Positions 16,738-25,838 of a stretch of DNA of 64,000 nt are shown here, one piece after another. Made by a program: the position numbers and the translations under genes. Origin of the DNA: JAJFVC01 sp039698075. Its GTDB lineage: Bacteria; Planctomycetota; Planctomycetia; Pirellulales; Thermoguttaceae. Numbering within the stretch: position 1 is the stretch's first letter; each line of letters begins with the position of its first letter. Where the stretch lies: contig JBDKTJ010000045.1 in the NCBI GenBank assembly GCA_039698075.1, positions 1 to 64,000 of the forward strand. Reading direction: 5' to 3'. The notes under the pieces were generated by a model. The model had not been told where the DNA came from and did no database searches. It was given only the letters and a program-made list of their open reading frames with translations.

Positions 16738-16883
16738 GGAAAACACCGGAGACGCGAAAAAACACCCAAAGCCAACCGCAGAGGAACGCGGAGGAACGCA
16801 GATATCTTAACGTATCTGTCAATCTGCGTTCCTCCGCAGTCCTCCGCGGTTTCTTTTTTGGCGATCTCCGCTGGTGTTTTCCG
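16738..16883. repeat. Long imperfect inverted repeat between rplT and pheS
   Basis: Arms of about 60-65 bases, 16738-16803 and 16823-16883, start and end with GGAAAA...CACC / GGTGTTTTCC and contain CGCGGAGGAACGCAGAT in the left arm with its complement in the right. The loop is about 20 bases. It begins 6 bases after the rplT stop and fills most of the gap to pheS. It resembles a miniature palindromic element and could attenuate read-through from rplT into pheS. A related unit occurs at 33804-34013. Confidence 0.75.
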
Positions 16884-16888
16884 TTGTT

Positions 16889-17245
16889 TTACTTCGCGAG
16901 CGCTTTTTTGACCAGTTCGACGACCGTCTCGAACCCTTGGGGATCCATGACGGCCATGTCGGCCAGGACTTTGCGGTCCAGCTCGATCTGGGCTTTTTTC
17001 AGCCCGGCGATGAACTCGCTATAACGCAATCCGAGTGCGTGGACGGCGGCGTTGATGCGGATGATCCACAGCCGTCGGAAATCGCGCTTGCGATTGTGGC
17101 GGTCGCGATAGGCGTACACGCCGGCGCGGACGAGGTTTTCCTTGGCGGTCCGCAACAGGCGGCGACGACCGCCGACGTAACCCTTGGCTCGCTTGAACAG
17201 ACGATTCTTGGCCCGCGTACGAGCGGCGCCCTTCGTGGTTCTCAT
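16889..17245 (-). CDS. rplT: 50S ribosomal protein L20
   Basis: 118 aa, the standard length. It begins MRTTKGAARTRAKNRLFKRAKGYVGGRRR and contains RDRKRDFRRLWI-like RHNRKRDFRRLWIIRINAA, the typical rRNA-binding helix-rich L20 pattern. It follows rpmI by 120 bases. In many bacteria L20 represses its own operon by binding an mRNA leader; no such leader was identified here. The order rpmI-rplT-pheS-pheT matches many bacteria. Confidence 0.97.
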   Translation of the reverse strand: MRTTKGAARTRAKNRLFKRAKGYVGGRRRLLRTAKENLVRAGVYAYRDRHNRKRDFRRLWIIRINAAVHALGLRYSEFIAGLKKAQIELDRKVLADMAVMDPQGFETVVELVKKALAK

Positions 17246-17365
17246 GACTCAACAACCTTTTGGTTTGTGCGGGCGCCAGGCCCTTCTCCGATCGAGAAGC
17301 GTTTTTTTGCCCGGCCCGCTGGTGCGTGGAAATAAAAGGGATGTTCTAAAAGGGAAGCATGCAGC

Positions 17366-17569
17366 CTAGTAGCTGTGCTTGCCCAACACGGTGCGAATCT
17401 TCGCACATTCGATTCCGTCGACGGTCGTCGCGCCGCGCAGATTTCGCTTGCGCTTTTGGCTCATTCGCGTGGCCAAATGACTGGTTCCGGCAGGGCGATG
17501 CTTCACCTTGCCCGAGGCGGTCAGGCGGAATCGCTTTTTGGTTCCCTTGTGGGTCTTCATCTTCGGCAT
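17366..17569 (-). CDS. rpmI: 50S ribosomal protein L35
   Basis: 67 aa, the standard length. It starts MPKMKTHKGTKKRFRLTASGKVKHRPAG, diagnostic of L35. It is the first gene of the rpmI-rplT-pheS-pheT block. infC, the usual upstream neighbour, is absent: the 377 bases upstream show no convincing coding sequence. A TATAAT box lies about 55 bases upstream of the start. Confidence 0.97.
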   Translation of the reverse strand: MPKMKTHKGTKKRFRLTASGKVKHRPAGTSHLATRMSQKRKRNLRGATTVDGIECAKIRTVLGKHSY

Positions 17570-17622
17570 GATCGGCTACCACTTCGTTCTTTTGATTTCA
17601 CCAACAGGTAAACAGACTCGTT

Positions 17623-17650
17623 ATTATAGTCGATCGTCGGGCCATGGGAA
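17623..17650 (-). promoter_or_regulatory. Promoter for rpmI-rplT
   Basis: On the minus strand, TTCCCA (17650-17645), a 16-base spacer and a perfect TATAAT (17628-17623), leaving a 5' untranslated region of about 45 bases before rpmI. The -35 box matches 4 of 6 positions. Confidence 0.5.
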
Positions 17651-17946
17651 GAGGGATTGGCGGGATCGGCGGAGTTGCTTTGGGTGGTGGCAGTGTAGTA
17701 CGAGAGGGTTACGTCTCGGTTTCTCTAGATTTCCTAAACCGCTTTCCGTTCCCAGTCGATTCGTACTATCCGAAGAAAGAACCGAAAGACCCACAATCGG
17801 CTACTGGCAAAATTTTCGCGAAGCTCTAAAATGCCGGCTCGATTCGATGAGGGGCCGATTCCTGCGTTTGGGGCAATAGCGACATACGCGTTTCCATTTT
17901 TCACCCAATTCGGCGAGGCAGCAGCGTGGCGGAGTCATCGTAGGGC
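17651..17946. other. Intergenic region between divergent rpmI and the PEP-CTERM gene
   Basis: About 300 bases with several short open frames but no conserved-looking product, no ribosomal signal and no infC remnant that I can recognise. It should hold the promoter of the plus-strand PEP-CTERM gene, but no convincing box was found. No repeat was seen. Confidence 0.5.
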
Positions 17947-19722
17947 ATGTGGCCCCTTCGTTCTCGTCCCATCGATTTCCGATATTTTCTTTTCCTCTCG
18001 ATCGGTTGCCTGACGATTACGTTGTTGTCGGCAAGCCGGTCCGAAGGGGCTGTGGTTGTTTCTTGCGGCTTCGAGTCGACCGACACTTGGTCGTTCTGTT
18101 ATTCGGGCTCGAAGTACGCCAGCTCGGACACCGGCAATCAGGACGTGCCGTCCGGTCAGCGGGTGCTCAGCGGCGAGTCTTCCTGGCAAGTGTCTGGCAT
18201 CACCACCTCCGTGTTGACCTTCTCCGACATCCTGCTGTCCGGTTGGACGAACGCGTCGATCAGCTATCGGGTTTCATCCACCGGCACGACGACCGGCGTT
18301 GGCCACGGTGCGTCGGATCAGGTTGTGTCCTATGTGTCGGAGACGACCTCGGGTCTGCAGAGTGCGTCGCCGGTCATCACGTTGACGGGCAACGGCAACG
18401 CCGTATGGGGCTACGAAAGCGGCGCCAAACAGGTGACGGCGACTGCCGGCGGTGCGTCGCTGGTGCGAAAACCCGGCGGCAGCGGACTCCGAACGACCGA
18501 CGGCTACACGAATTTCAAGATGGCAATCCCCTCGACGATGTCTTCCGCGGCGTTGAAGATTTCGATCGCCAATTCGAGCAAGGGAACCTATTGGAATCTG
18601 GACGATGTCGTACTCAGCGGCGACGCCACGGAAAGCCACGCTTGTCGGTGGTCGGGCGGCGCCGGTCTTTGGACTACGGCGTTGACGGCGACGGGGTGGA
18701 TCGACCAAACCCACGCGAACGCCGTGTCGGCATGGAACAACACCCGAGGCGATAATGCCTTGTTTTATGAGCCCGGCAGCACGTTGACCGTCGCGAAGGA
18801 AACGACCGTGGCCGCCCGAAGCCTCACGTTCGCCGTGGACGGATACCGCATCACGGCGGCCGATCCGACGTCCTCCCGATTGGCCCTGACCAACGGCGGT
18901 TCCGGTGGAGCGGGCGCCAACACGATCGAAGTGACCCACGCCGGGCAGACCGCGTACCTCGACGTCGCGCTGATCGCCAATCCGGGTGTCGGGCTGACGA
19001 AAACCGGCGACGGCGTGCTGCAGATCGACGCCGTCGGATCAACTTTTTTCGGCGACGTCGACATCCGGCAAGGCACGCTGCGGCTTGGCTCCGCCGCGTG
19101 GCTCAGCGGTTGTTCGTCGATTCGCATCGACGCCGGCGCAACGCTCGATCTGACCGCCATCGACGGCTATCATCTGGGCTCCGTGGTTTCGCAAACGCTC
19201 GACGGAACGGGCGTGATCTTGGGCAATCTGTGGATCGACGCGCTCGGCGAACACAACGTCGGCAGCAGTCCCGGCGTCCAATGCGTCGAGGGCGATTACG
19301 GAATGGCCGGCGCGTTGCTGGTCGAGGCGGCCGGCAGTCAGCCTGGCGACGGTGCGACCGGCTACGATCAGATTCATCTTCTCGCGGGCGACGCCCACGA
19401 CGTCTCGCTCAGCGGCGAACTTTCGTTGACCTGGAGCGGCGACGGCTGGGCCTCCGACGGCCAGCGATTATGGATCGTCCGCAACGACACGGTCGGCGAA
19501 CTGTCGGGCACGTTCAGCAATTACGCCCAAAGCGGCTTGTGGGTCGGTCGCTATGACGGCTGCGATTGGTATCTGTACTACGGCGCCGACGCGGAGCACA
19601 ATCAGTTGACCGGCGGCAACGACGTCGTGTTGGCTGCTGCGGCCGTTCCGGAGCCGGGCTGTCTTTTGCTTTTGCTGAGCGCCGCGGCGGTTTTTGGCTT
19701 CGGGGTGCGACGCCGAGTCTGA
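17947..19722 (+). CDS. PEP-CTERM-anchored secreted protein, autotransporter-like beta repeats
   Basis: 591 aa. An N-terminal signal sequence (FLFLSIGCLTITLLSASRSEGA, cleavage near residue 35) leads to a secreted body. The middle region has beta-strand repeats of the autotransporter-associated type, for example GDVDIRQGTLRLGSAAW and GATLDLTAIDGYHLGS. The C-terminus VPEP-GCLLLLLSAAAVFGFGVRRRV is a classic PEP-CTERM sorting signal: VPEP, hydrophobic helix, Arg cluster. Such proteins are processed by an exosortase, not seen here, and are linked to exopolysaccharide production, which fits the Wzz/BY-kinase and CapD-type genes downstream on the same strand. Ligand or substrate unknown. Confidence 0.88.
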   Translation: MWPLRSRPIDFRYFLFLSIGCLTITLLSASRSEGAVVVSCGFESTDTWSFCYSGSKYASSDTGNQDVPSGQRVLSGESSWQVSGITTSVLTFSDILLSGWTNASISYRVSSTGTTTGVGHGASDQVVSYVSETTSGLQSASPVITLTGNGNAVWGYESGAKQVTATAGGASLVRKPGGSGLRTTDGYTNFKMAIPSTMSSAALKISIANSSKGTYWNLDDVVLSGDATESHACRWSGGAGLWTTALTATGWIDQTHANAVSAWNNTRGDNALFYEPGSTLTVAKETTVAARSLTFAVDGYRITAADPTSSRLALTNGGSGGAGANTIEVTHAGQTAYLDVALIANPGVGLTKTGDGVLQIDAVGSTFFGDVDIRQGTLRLGSAAWLSGCSSIRIDAGATLDLTAIDGYHLGSVVSQTLDGTGVILGNLWIDALGEHNVGSSPGVQCVEGDYGMAGALLVEAAGSQPGDGATGYDQIHLLAGDAHDVSLSGELSLTWSGDGWASDGQRLWIVRNDTVGELSGTFSNYAQSGLWVGRYDGCDWYLYYGADAEHNQLTGGNDVVLAAAAVPEPGCLLLLLSAAAVFGFGVRRRV

Positions 19723-20039
19723 ATTTTTTGGCAGTCAACGCTCGGGGCATCGGATTCGCCGCGCTTTGATCAAAACGGCAAGGTGCAAGGCCCCTCACTG
19801 TGGGTAGTTTTTGGTGGTTTGTTCGGTTTTGTTCAAGGGTGCGAATAAAACTACCATTGACCCGCCATGTCGCGGTTGGGTAATCTCCGCCCCGTGTTTC
19901 AACGGGTTCCAGCTTGGAAATGGCGGGACGTTCTCGCATCATTGGCGGAGAACATCGCTTCTTGTCATTTTGGGCGGTCCTCGGTGGATGTGGGTGTTTT
20001 TTTGAATGGACGTTGATGCGTCTGATGACGCACGCGACG
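19723..20039. other. Intergenic region before the Wzz/BY-kinase gene
   Basis: About 317 bases if translation starts at 20040. GGTAGTTTT (19804-19812) and AAAACTACC (19847-19855) form a 9-base inverted repeat with a 34-base loop, which might end PEP-CTERM transcription or be a leader structure. No known riboswitch was recognised. The Wzz/kinase frame is open from 19914, so part of this could be coding if an upstream start is used. Confidence 0.4.
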
Positions 20040-22433
20040 ATGGAGTCTCGCACGCCCCCCAAAAAACTCTTCTCGAATCCGAGCATGATGCAGCAGCCGT
20101 CTGTTTCTTCTGTCGATCCACAGAACGAGCCGGAATTTCAGTCGTTTGCGCAACTGGCGCACGTGCTTTTTCGTTTGTTGTTGGCGGTGCGCTACCGCAA
20201 GAACTTGGTTCTCGCGGTCATGACGGCGGCAATTTTGCTTGGGACGGCCTACTACGTCACCGTGAAGCGGCAGTACGCCTCGAAAGCGGCGTTGTTGATC
20301 TCCCAGGCCGGCGGCGACCGGCTCGACCCGTCGATCACCAGCGGCGAACTACAGCGGCAGAACGTCATGCCGACGTTTGAAAGCATGGTCCGCAGCGCCA
20401 AGGTGTTGGAAGGCGCCTTGAAGGAACTGACGCCGGCGGATTGCGTCGACCGACACGGCGAAAGTCGAGAGTTCTCGGTGGAAACCCTACGAGAAAATCT
20501 GTCCGCCAAAGCGATTCGTTCGACCAGTATTTTAGAGGTCAGCTTCACGTCGACGGATCCGCAAATTTCGGCCAACGTGGTCCGGGCGGTGGTTCAATCG
20601 TATCTGAATCTCATGGACGGCATCCATCGGGGCACGGCCGGAGAAATCAGCCGGATGTTGACGAAGGAACGGGAGGAGTTGGCCGGAAAACTCAGCGCCA
20701 AGCAGGCCGAGTTGCTCGGATGCCGTCGCCAGTTCGCCGACATGGGCTTTCGCGCCGACACGAAAACGCTCCATCCGACGGTGCAGCGGGCGGTGTATTT
20801 CAACGACGCGCTGGTCGCGGCGCAAAAGGAACGCGTGGAAAACGAGGCGTTGTTGGCCGGCGTTGAAACGGCCGTCGCCAACGGAGCGAATCTTGGACCC
20901 TATCTTGTCGCCGTCCTGCAGGGCGCCGGTCAGGAGTGGATGTTGAACAGTCTTGGCCTCGGCGCCAACGACATCGTCACGCAGGCCAATTTGCAGCGCG
21001 ATTTGATCGCCACCAAGACCGCCTTGGAAACCGCGCAGCAAAATCTGGGCCCCAGACACCCCGAGGTGGTCGCGTTGGCGGAAAAAGTTCGGCTGACCGA
21101 TCAGTTTCTGCGAGACGCCCAGTTGAAGATCGGTCAGAACCTGTCCGGCGGCCGCCAGTTGGGGCCTTGGCTGACGCAAATGGCGAGACAAAAACTCGAG
21201 GAATCGCGGACGAGAGAGGGAAAGCTTCAGAAATGCTTCGAGGAAACCCGCGCCGAGGCCATCAACCTCAGCGGTCAACTGGCCCAAGTGGAGATGCTCG
21301 AACGCGACGTCAAGCGGCTGGGCGACTTGAACGACGTGCTGCTCAATCAAATCGCTTCGTTGGACTTGCGTCAGAACGGCTCGGACGTGCGTGTGGCGGT
21401 CATCGAGGAGGCTGTGGTCAAAGAATCGCCCGTGTGGCCGCGGTTGCCGGTGGTGGTCGTGACGACCATGATGTTGGGGTTTGGTTTGGCGATCGGTCTG
21501 GTGACCTTGTTGGACGCCTTGGACGATCGGTTCCGATCGATCGATGAGATGCAAGCCCGGTTGGGCCTGCCGCTTTTGTCGATGATTCAGCAGTTGCAGC
21601 CGCCGGAGAGCACCGGTCCGATGGCGTTGGTGGCGCATGCGTTGCCCATGTCGACCGAAAGCGAGGGATTCCGAACGTTGCGGACCGCCCTGGCGTTGAC
21701 GCAGCCCGACGCGAGTCGTTTGGTCGTCACCAGCACGGAGCCGGGCGACGGCAAGACCACGACGCTGGCCAACCTGGCCGTCTGTTATGCCCAGGGCGAC
21801 AAACGGACGTTGTTGATCGACGCCGACCTGCGGCGTCCCGGGTTGACCCATTTGATGAACATGCGAGGTCCGCGCGGGCTCAGCGAGGTTTTGCGTTCGG
21901 ACGCGGATATTGCCCAGATGGCGCCCTTGCACGTTCGGGCTTCCGGCGTTCGCGGGCTCGACATTCTGCCTTCCGGCGCTCGACCTAACGATCCGGCGGA
22001 ATTGCTCGGCAGTCCGCGTTTCTCACAACTGTTGGCCTGGGCGGAAACCATGTACGACGTGGTTCTCATCGACAGTCCGCCCTTGATGGCCACGGCCGAC
22101 ACGGCCATCGTCGGTCGTCTGGTCGACGGCGTCATTCTGGTCGTGCAACCGGCCAAGAATCACCGCCGCTTGGTCACGCGCGTCGTGGAACGGCTCAACT
22201 TGATGAAGATCCCCGTGTTCGGGTTGGTCATCAATCGCACCGGCTCGGAGTCGGAATACCGATACTACGGATATCACGAATACGGCTATCGATACGATTA
22301 CGGCGAAGGATACGGCGGCGACGTCCCCGTTTCGAGGCAAGACACGGATCGAGAGGGATGCGTTTCGCTGGTCGGCCGCGCCGACGACGTTGACGAGTCT
22401 CGTGCCCGCGTCGTGCCGCGACGCGTGGCGTGA
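20040..22433 (+). CDS. Exopolysaccharide chain-length regulator fused to bacterial tyrosine kinase (Wzz/BY-kinase)
   Basis: About 797 aa. The first membrane segment is at residues about 52-76, followed by a long periplasmic coiled-coil region (about 200-460) with GPRHPEV, and a second membrane segment at about 464-490. The cytoplasmic kinase has Walker A EPGDGKTT from about residue 567, Walker A' RTLLIDADLRRPG, and Walker B VVLIDSPPL. A Tyr cluster at about 740-762 (SEYRYYGYHEYGYRYDYGEG) is the expected autophosphorylation tail. It controls polymerisation/export of an extracellular polysaccharide. Start choice is uncertain: the frame is open from 19914, ATGs lie at 20016, 20040 and 20085, and none has a clear ribosome-binding site. 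Confidence 0.92.
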   Translation: MESRTPPKKLFSNPSMMQQPSVSSVDPQNEPEFQSFAQLAHVLFRLLLAVRYRKNLVLAVMTAAILLGTAYYVTVKRQYASKAALLISQAGGDRLDPSITSGELQRQNVMPTFESMVRSAKVLEGALKELTPADCVDRHGESREFSVETLRENLSAKAIRSTSILEVSFTSTDPQISANVVRAVVQSYLNLMDGIHRGTAGEISRMLTKEREELAGKLSAKQAELLGCRRQFADMGFRADTKTLHPTVQRAVYFNDALVAAQKERVENEALLAGVETAVANGANLGPYLVAVLQGAGQEWMLNSLGLGANDIVTQANLQRDLIATKTALETAQQNLGPRHPEVVALAEKVRLTDQFLRDAQLKIGQNLSGGRQLGPWLTQMARQKLEESRTREGKLQKCFEETRAEAINLSGQLAQVEMLERDVKRLGDLNDVLLNQIASLDLRQNGSDVRVAVIEEAVVKESPVWPRLPVVVVTTMMLGFGLAIGLVTLLDALDDRFRSIDEMQARLGLPLLSMIQQLQPPESTGPMALVAHALPMSTESEGFRTLRTALALTQPDASRLVVTSTEPGDGKTTTLANLAVCYAQGDKRTLLIDADLRRPGLTHLMNMRGPRGLSEVLRSDADIAQMAPLHVRASGVRGLDILPSGARPNDPAELLGSPRFSQLLAWAETMYDVVLIDSPPLMATADTAIVGRLVDGVILVVQPAKNHRRLVTRVVERLNLMKIPVFGLVINRTGSESEYRYYGYHEYGYRYDYGEGYGGDVPVSRQDTDREGCVSLVGRADDVDESRARVVPRRVA

Positions 22434-22472
22434 CATGAAAACAGAGATTCCGATTAAGGGGCAAGTCATTTT

Positions 22473-24353
22473 ATGGGCAACAATCGACAGCATTACTGGC
22501 GTCAACATTCCTATCTGGCGGGAACCATCGCGATCGCGCCGCTGTTCGCGGCCATCTATTACGTGGACTTCTGGCTGCGATTCGAAGGCCAGTTGGACGG
22601 CGGCAACCTGCAACGTTGTCTGTCCACGATGGGGTGGGTGTTGTGCGTCAAATTGGCGTGGTTCGCGGCACTGCGCGTCTGCCAGGGATGGCGGCGATCG
22701 GTCACCTTTTACGATTTGACCGTCCTGTTGAGGGCGACCACCGGCGCGCTGGCCACCGCGGCCGTCCTGCAATACTTCTTCATCCCGTCGCTGGCCATTC
22801 CGCGAAGCATCTTCGTCATCGACTGGGGGGCGACGATCATCGTCCTGGGCGCGGCGCGCTCCTTGGCTCGCGGCGTCCGCGAATTCCAATGGTCGCTGCT
22901 TTCCTCGAAAGACCGCGTTCGCGTGCTAATCGCGGGCTCGGGCGACGCGGGTGTGTCGACCCTTCGGATCCTTCGGCGGCTCGACAGTCCGGCCTACCAC
23001 GTCATGGGGTTTCTCGATCAACGGGATTTTCTGGCGGGCAGCCGGGTCGAAGGCGTTCCGATCCTCGGCGACTACCGGCAAGCCGGCCAGTGGATCGTCC
23101 AATACGGCGTGCGGCAAATCCTGGCCATGCAGGGCGAGCTGACCGGCGTGCAGTTGCGCAAACTGATGGGCGACGCTCAACGCCACGGCTGCGAAGTGCG
23201 GATGATGCCGAACTATCGGCAACTGATCGAAGGGCGCGTCGTCGTCAAGCCGCAGCCGGTCTCGATCGAGGATCTCTTACAGCGCGAGCCGGTTCACTTG
23301 GACATCGAGGACATTCGCCAATGGATTGACGGCCGGGTGATTTTGGTCACCGGCAGCGCCGGCAGCATCGGCTCGGAAATCTGCCGGCAACTGCTCCAGT
23401 TCGATCCCGAACGGATTGTGATGGTCGATCGCGCTGAAACGGGCCAGTTCTTTCTCGAACGCGAGTTGCGTTCGTCGTCCGGCGAGAAACCGTTCGACGT
23501 GTGCATCGCCGACGTGCTCGACGAGCCTCGCATGCGACGCCTCATGATGCGATACCGCCCGCACGTGATCTTCCACGCCGCCGCCTACAAACACGTCCCC
23601 TTGATGGAAGAACAGCCCGAGGAGGCGGTTCGCAACATCGTCCGGGCGACGCGCGGGCTGGCCGACTTGGCCCTCGAATACGGCGTCGAGTCGCTGGTGA
23701 TGATCTCGACCGACAAGGCCGTCCATCCGTCGAGCGTCATGGGCGCTTGCAAGCGCGTGGCCGAGTTGTACGTCCAATCGCTGGCCGACCGTTCGCCGAC
23801 CCGGTTTGTCACCGTTCGATTCGGCAACGTGTTGGATTCGGCCGGCAGCGTGGTGCAATTGTTCCGCCAGCAAATCGCCGCCGGCGGACCCGTCACCGTG
23901 ACCGATCCCGAAATGCGACGCTTCTTCATGACCATTCCCGAGGCGTCCCGATTGGTGATTCAGGCCGGCGCGATCGGCCAGAGCGGACAGATTCTGCTGT
24001 TGGACATGGGCGATCCGGTCCACATCGTCGATCTGGCCGCCGACATGATTCGGTTGTCCGGGTTTCGCGTGGGCGAGGATATCGCCATCGAATACACCGG
24101 CGTCCGGCCCGGCGAAAAACTGTTCGAGGAGCTCCACATCCCCGGCGAGCAGTTGCAGCCGACCTGCCATCCGAAAATCATCGTTGCCGAACGCAAGCCG
24201 GCGCAGGTCGATGACCTTGGCGCGGCGATAGACGACTTGGAACGCACCGCCCGCGAAAACCCCGTGGCCGTGATCGACCAATTGCAGCAGATCGTCTGCG
24301 GTTACAGGCCGGCCGTTCAAGAAACGCCGGCGCGAGAGGTCGCCGCTTCGTAG
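22473..24353 (+). CDS. Membrane nucleotide-sugar 4,6-dehydratase (CapD/WbpM type)
   Basis: 626 aa. Four membrane segments lie in about residues 12-130, then a CoA-binding-like Rossmann domain (VRVLIAGSGDAGVSTLRIL, about 150-270). The SDR catalytic domain starts at about 288 with VILVTGSAGSIGSEICRQL. The active-site stretch STDKAVHPSSVMGACKR carries Met where classical SDR enzymes have Tyr, as in WbpM/PglF-type UDP-GlcNAc 4,6-dehydratases. It would make a deoxy-amino-sugar precursor for surface polysaccharide. It lies 39 bases after the BY-kinase, probably in the same transcript; BY-kinases are known to phosphorylate enzymes of this family. Confidence 0.92.
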   Translation: MGNNRQHYWRQHSYLAGTIAIAPLFAAIYYVDFWLRFEGQLDGGNLQRCLSTMGWVLCVKLAWFAALRVCQGWRRSVTFYDLTVLLRATTGALATAAVLQYFFIPSLAIPRSIFVIDWGATIIVLGAARSLARGVREFQWSLLSSKDRVRVLIAGSGDAGVSTLRILRRLDSPAYHVMGFLDQRDFLAGSRVEGVPILGDYRQAGQWIVQYGVRQILAMQGELTGVQLRKLMGDAQRHGCEVRMMPNYRQLIEGRVVVKPQPVSIEDLLQREPVHLDIEDIRQWIDGRVILVTGSAGSIGSEICRQLLQFDPERIVMVDRAETGQFFLERELRSSSGEKPFDVCIADVLDEPRMRRLMMRYRPHVIFHAAAYKHVPLMEEQPEEAVRNIVRATRGLADLALEYGVESLVMISTDKAVHPSSVMGACKRVAELYVQSLADRSPTRFVTVRFGNVLDSAGSVVQLFRQQIAAGGPVTVTDPEMRRFFMTIPEASRLVIQAGAIGQSGQILLLDMGDPVHIVDLAADMIRLSGFRVGEDIAIEYTGVRPGEKLFEELHIPGEQLQPTCHPKIIVAERKPAQVDDLGAAIDDLERTARENPVAVIDQLQQIVCGYRPAVQETPAREVAAS

Positions 24354-24395
24354 GGCCGTTCGCGTCGCCTTGTGGAGACAGGTTGGCGACCCGTC

Positions 24396-25646
24396 CTACG
24401 CCAACGAGTTGCCGTGTTCCGACCACACCTCGGCCAGGGCGACGAGCCACTCGACGGACTCGATCATCTCGTCCAAACAGGCCCATTCCAGCGGCGAATG
24501 CGGATTGTGGCCGCCGCACGACAAGTTGGGCGTCGGCAACCCCAGCTCGGTCAGCCGCGAACCGTCGGTGCCGCCGCGGACGATCGTGCGATGAGCCGTG
24601 CGGCCCAGCCGCCGAATCGCTTGTTCGGCGTAGGCCACGGCCCTCGGCTCGCGCGACAATCCTTCGGCCATGTTGCGATACTGCCGCTCGATACGCACGT
24701 CGATCTCCGCGGCGGGAAAATCACGCCGCACCTGGTCGGCGACTTCTCGCAGCCGTCCGGCCATGGCGTCGAGCTGCCGTGCGTCGAAGTCGCGCAGCAG
24801 AATCTTCAGCCGCGTCTCGGCCACGCCGCCGTTGATTTCATACGGATGCAAAAATCCCTCGCGGTCTTCGGTGCTCTCGGGCGACATCGCGTCACGTGGC
24901 AATCGGGCCACGAATTCGGCCGCCGCGCGGACCGCGTTGGTCATGCGGCCCTTGGCGATCGACGGGTGGATGTTCACGCCGCGGACGGTCACCACCGCCA
25001 GATCGGCCGAAAACGTCTCGACGTCGATCTCGTCGCTGCCGTGGCCGTCGAGCGTGTAGCAGGCCGCCGCCCCGATCGCGTTGGGATCGAGCTTGTCGAC
25101 GCCGCGGCCGATCTCCTCGTCGCAGGTGAAGCAGACGCGGATCGGACCGTGCGGGATTTCGGGATGTTCGAGCAGCCACGCGGCGGCCTCGACCACAATC
25201 GCCACGCCCGCCTTGTCGTCGGCGCCCAACAGCGTCGTGCCGTCGCTCGTGACCAAGGTCCGGCCGTGCAACGCACGCAGCTCGGGATTGTCCGCCACGC
25301 GAATCACGCGATCCGGTTGGCCCGGCAGCGGCAAATCGCCGCCCGCATAGTTTTCGATCACCTGCGGATGCACGTCCGCGCCGGGGCTTTCAGGCGAGGT
25401 GTCTAAATGACTGCACCAAGCGATCGTCGGACACCCGTCCGAGACGGTGGCCGGCACGGTCGCCCACACCAGGCCATGCGGATCCTGCCGGACGTCGTCG
25501 GCGCCGATCGCCTGAAGCTCCTCGACCAGCACACGACCCAACGCCCGCTGACCCGGCGAGCTGGGATACTCGTCGGTGTCCGGCCGGGCGGTCGTGTCGA
25601 TCCGCACATAACGCAGGAAACGCTGCAAAAGTCGTTGGGAATTCAT
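24396..25646 (-). CDS. pepT: Tripeptide aminopeptidase (peptidase T)
   Basis: 416 aa, the usual length. M20 metallopeptidase landmarks are WCSHLDTSPE (metal His and catalytic Asp), LGADDKAGVAIVVEAA, FTCDEEIGRGVDKLD (catalytic Glu pair), VRGVNIHPSIAKGRMTNAVRAA in the lid domain and CGGHNPHSPLEWA near the end with the last metal His. It removes N-terminal residues from tripeptides. Start MNSQRLLQRFLRYVRIDTTA matches PepT. It converges with the CapD-type gene (42-base gap) and is divergent from the regulated membrane-protein pair. Confidence 0.96.
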   Translation of the reverse strand: MNSQRLLQRFLRYVRIDTTARPDTDEYPSSPGQRALGRVLVEELQAIGADDVRQDPHGLVWATVPATVSDGCPTIAWCSHLDTSPESPGADVHPQVIENYAGGDLPLPGQPDRVIRVADNPELRALHGRTLVTSDGTTLLGADDKAGVAIVVEAAAWLLEHPEIPHGPIRVCFTCDEEIGRGVDKLDPNAIGAAACYTLDGHGSDEIDVETFSADLAVVTVRGVNIHPSIAKGRMTNAVRAAAEFVARLPRDAMSPESTEDREGFLHPYEINGGVAETRLKILLRDFDARQLDAMAGRLREVADQVRRDFPAAEIDVRIERQYRNMAEGLSREPRAVAYAEQAIRRLGRTAHRTIVRGGTDGSRLTELGLPTPNLSCGGHNPHSPLEWACLDEMIESVEWLVALAEVWSEHGNSLA

Positions 25647-25771
25647 GGTGAAGGGGCTGTTTCGAGGGCTGGTTGTCGGAAAACGATCGAACGTCCTCCG
25701 AGGACTTGTTTATTTTTCCAAAATTCGTTCGCTTTGGGTAGATGATTCGCCATCCCCCCCCAAAAAATCTG

Positions 25772-25800
25772 TTGACAAAATAACGACAGTTCGATAAAGT
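25772..25800 (+). promoter_or_regulatory. Strong sigma-70-type promoter
   Basis: A perfect TTGACA (25772-25777), a 17-base spacer and TAAAGT (25795-25800). It is the best -35/-10 pair in the window and lies 39 bases upstream of the membrane protein start. The -10 element overlaps the left arm of the operator palindrome. Confidence 0.7.
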
Positions 25801-25821
25801 ACTTTGTAGGACAAAGCACTT
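25797..25821. promoter_or_regulatory. Putative operator: near-perfect 11-base inverted repeat over the transcription start
   Basis: AAGTACTTTGT (25797-25807), a 3-base spacer, and ACAAAGCACTT (25811-25821) match as inverted repeats at 10 of 11 positions. The site covers the -10 box and the expected start point, an ideal position for repression. The winged-helix regulator encoded second in the unit is the obvious candidate ligand, by inference. AGGAGG (25827-25832) follows and serves the ATG at 25839. Confidence 0.65.
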
Positions 25822-25838
25822 AACCTAGGAGGTGTGCC

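Noticed and set aside
15455..17946. T-box or L20 autoregulatory leader for pheS/rpmI
   Set aside because: No T-box T-loop (TGGNACC) and no L20-type structure recognised. The hairpins there belong to repeat elements.
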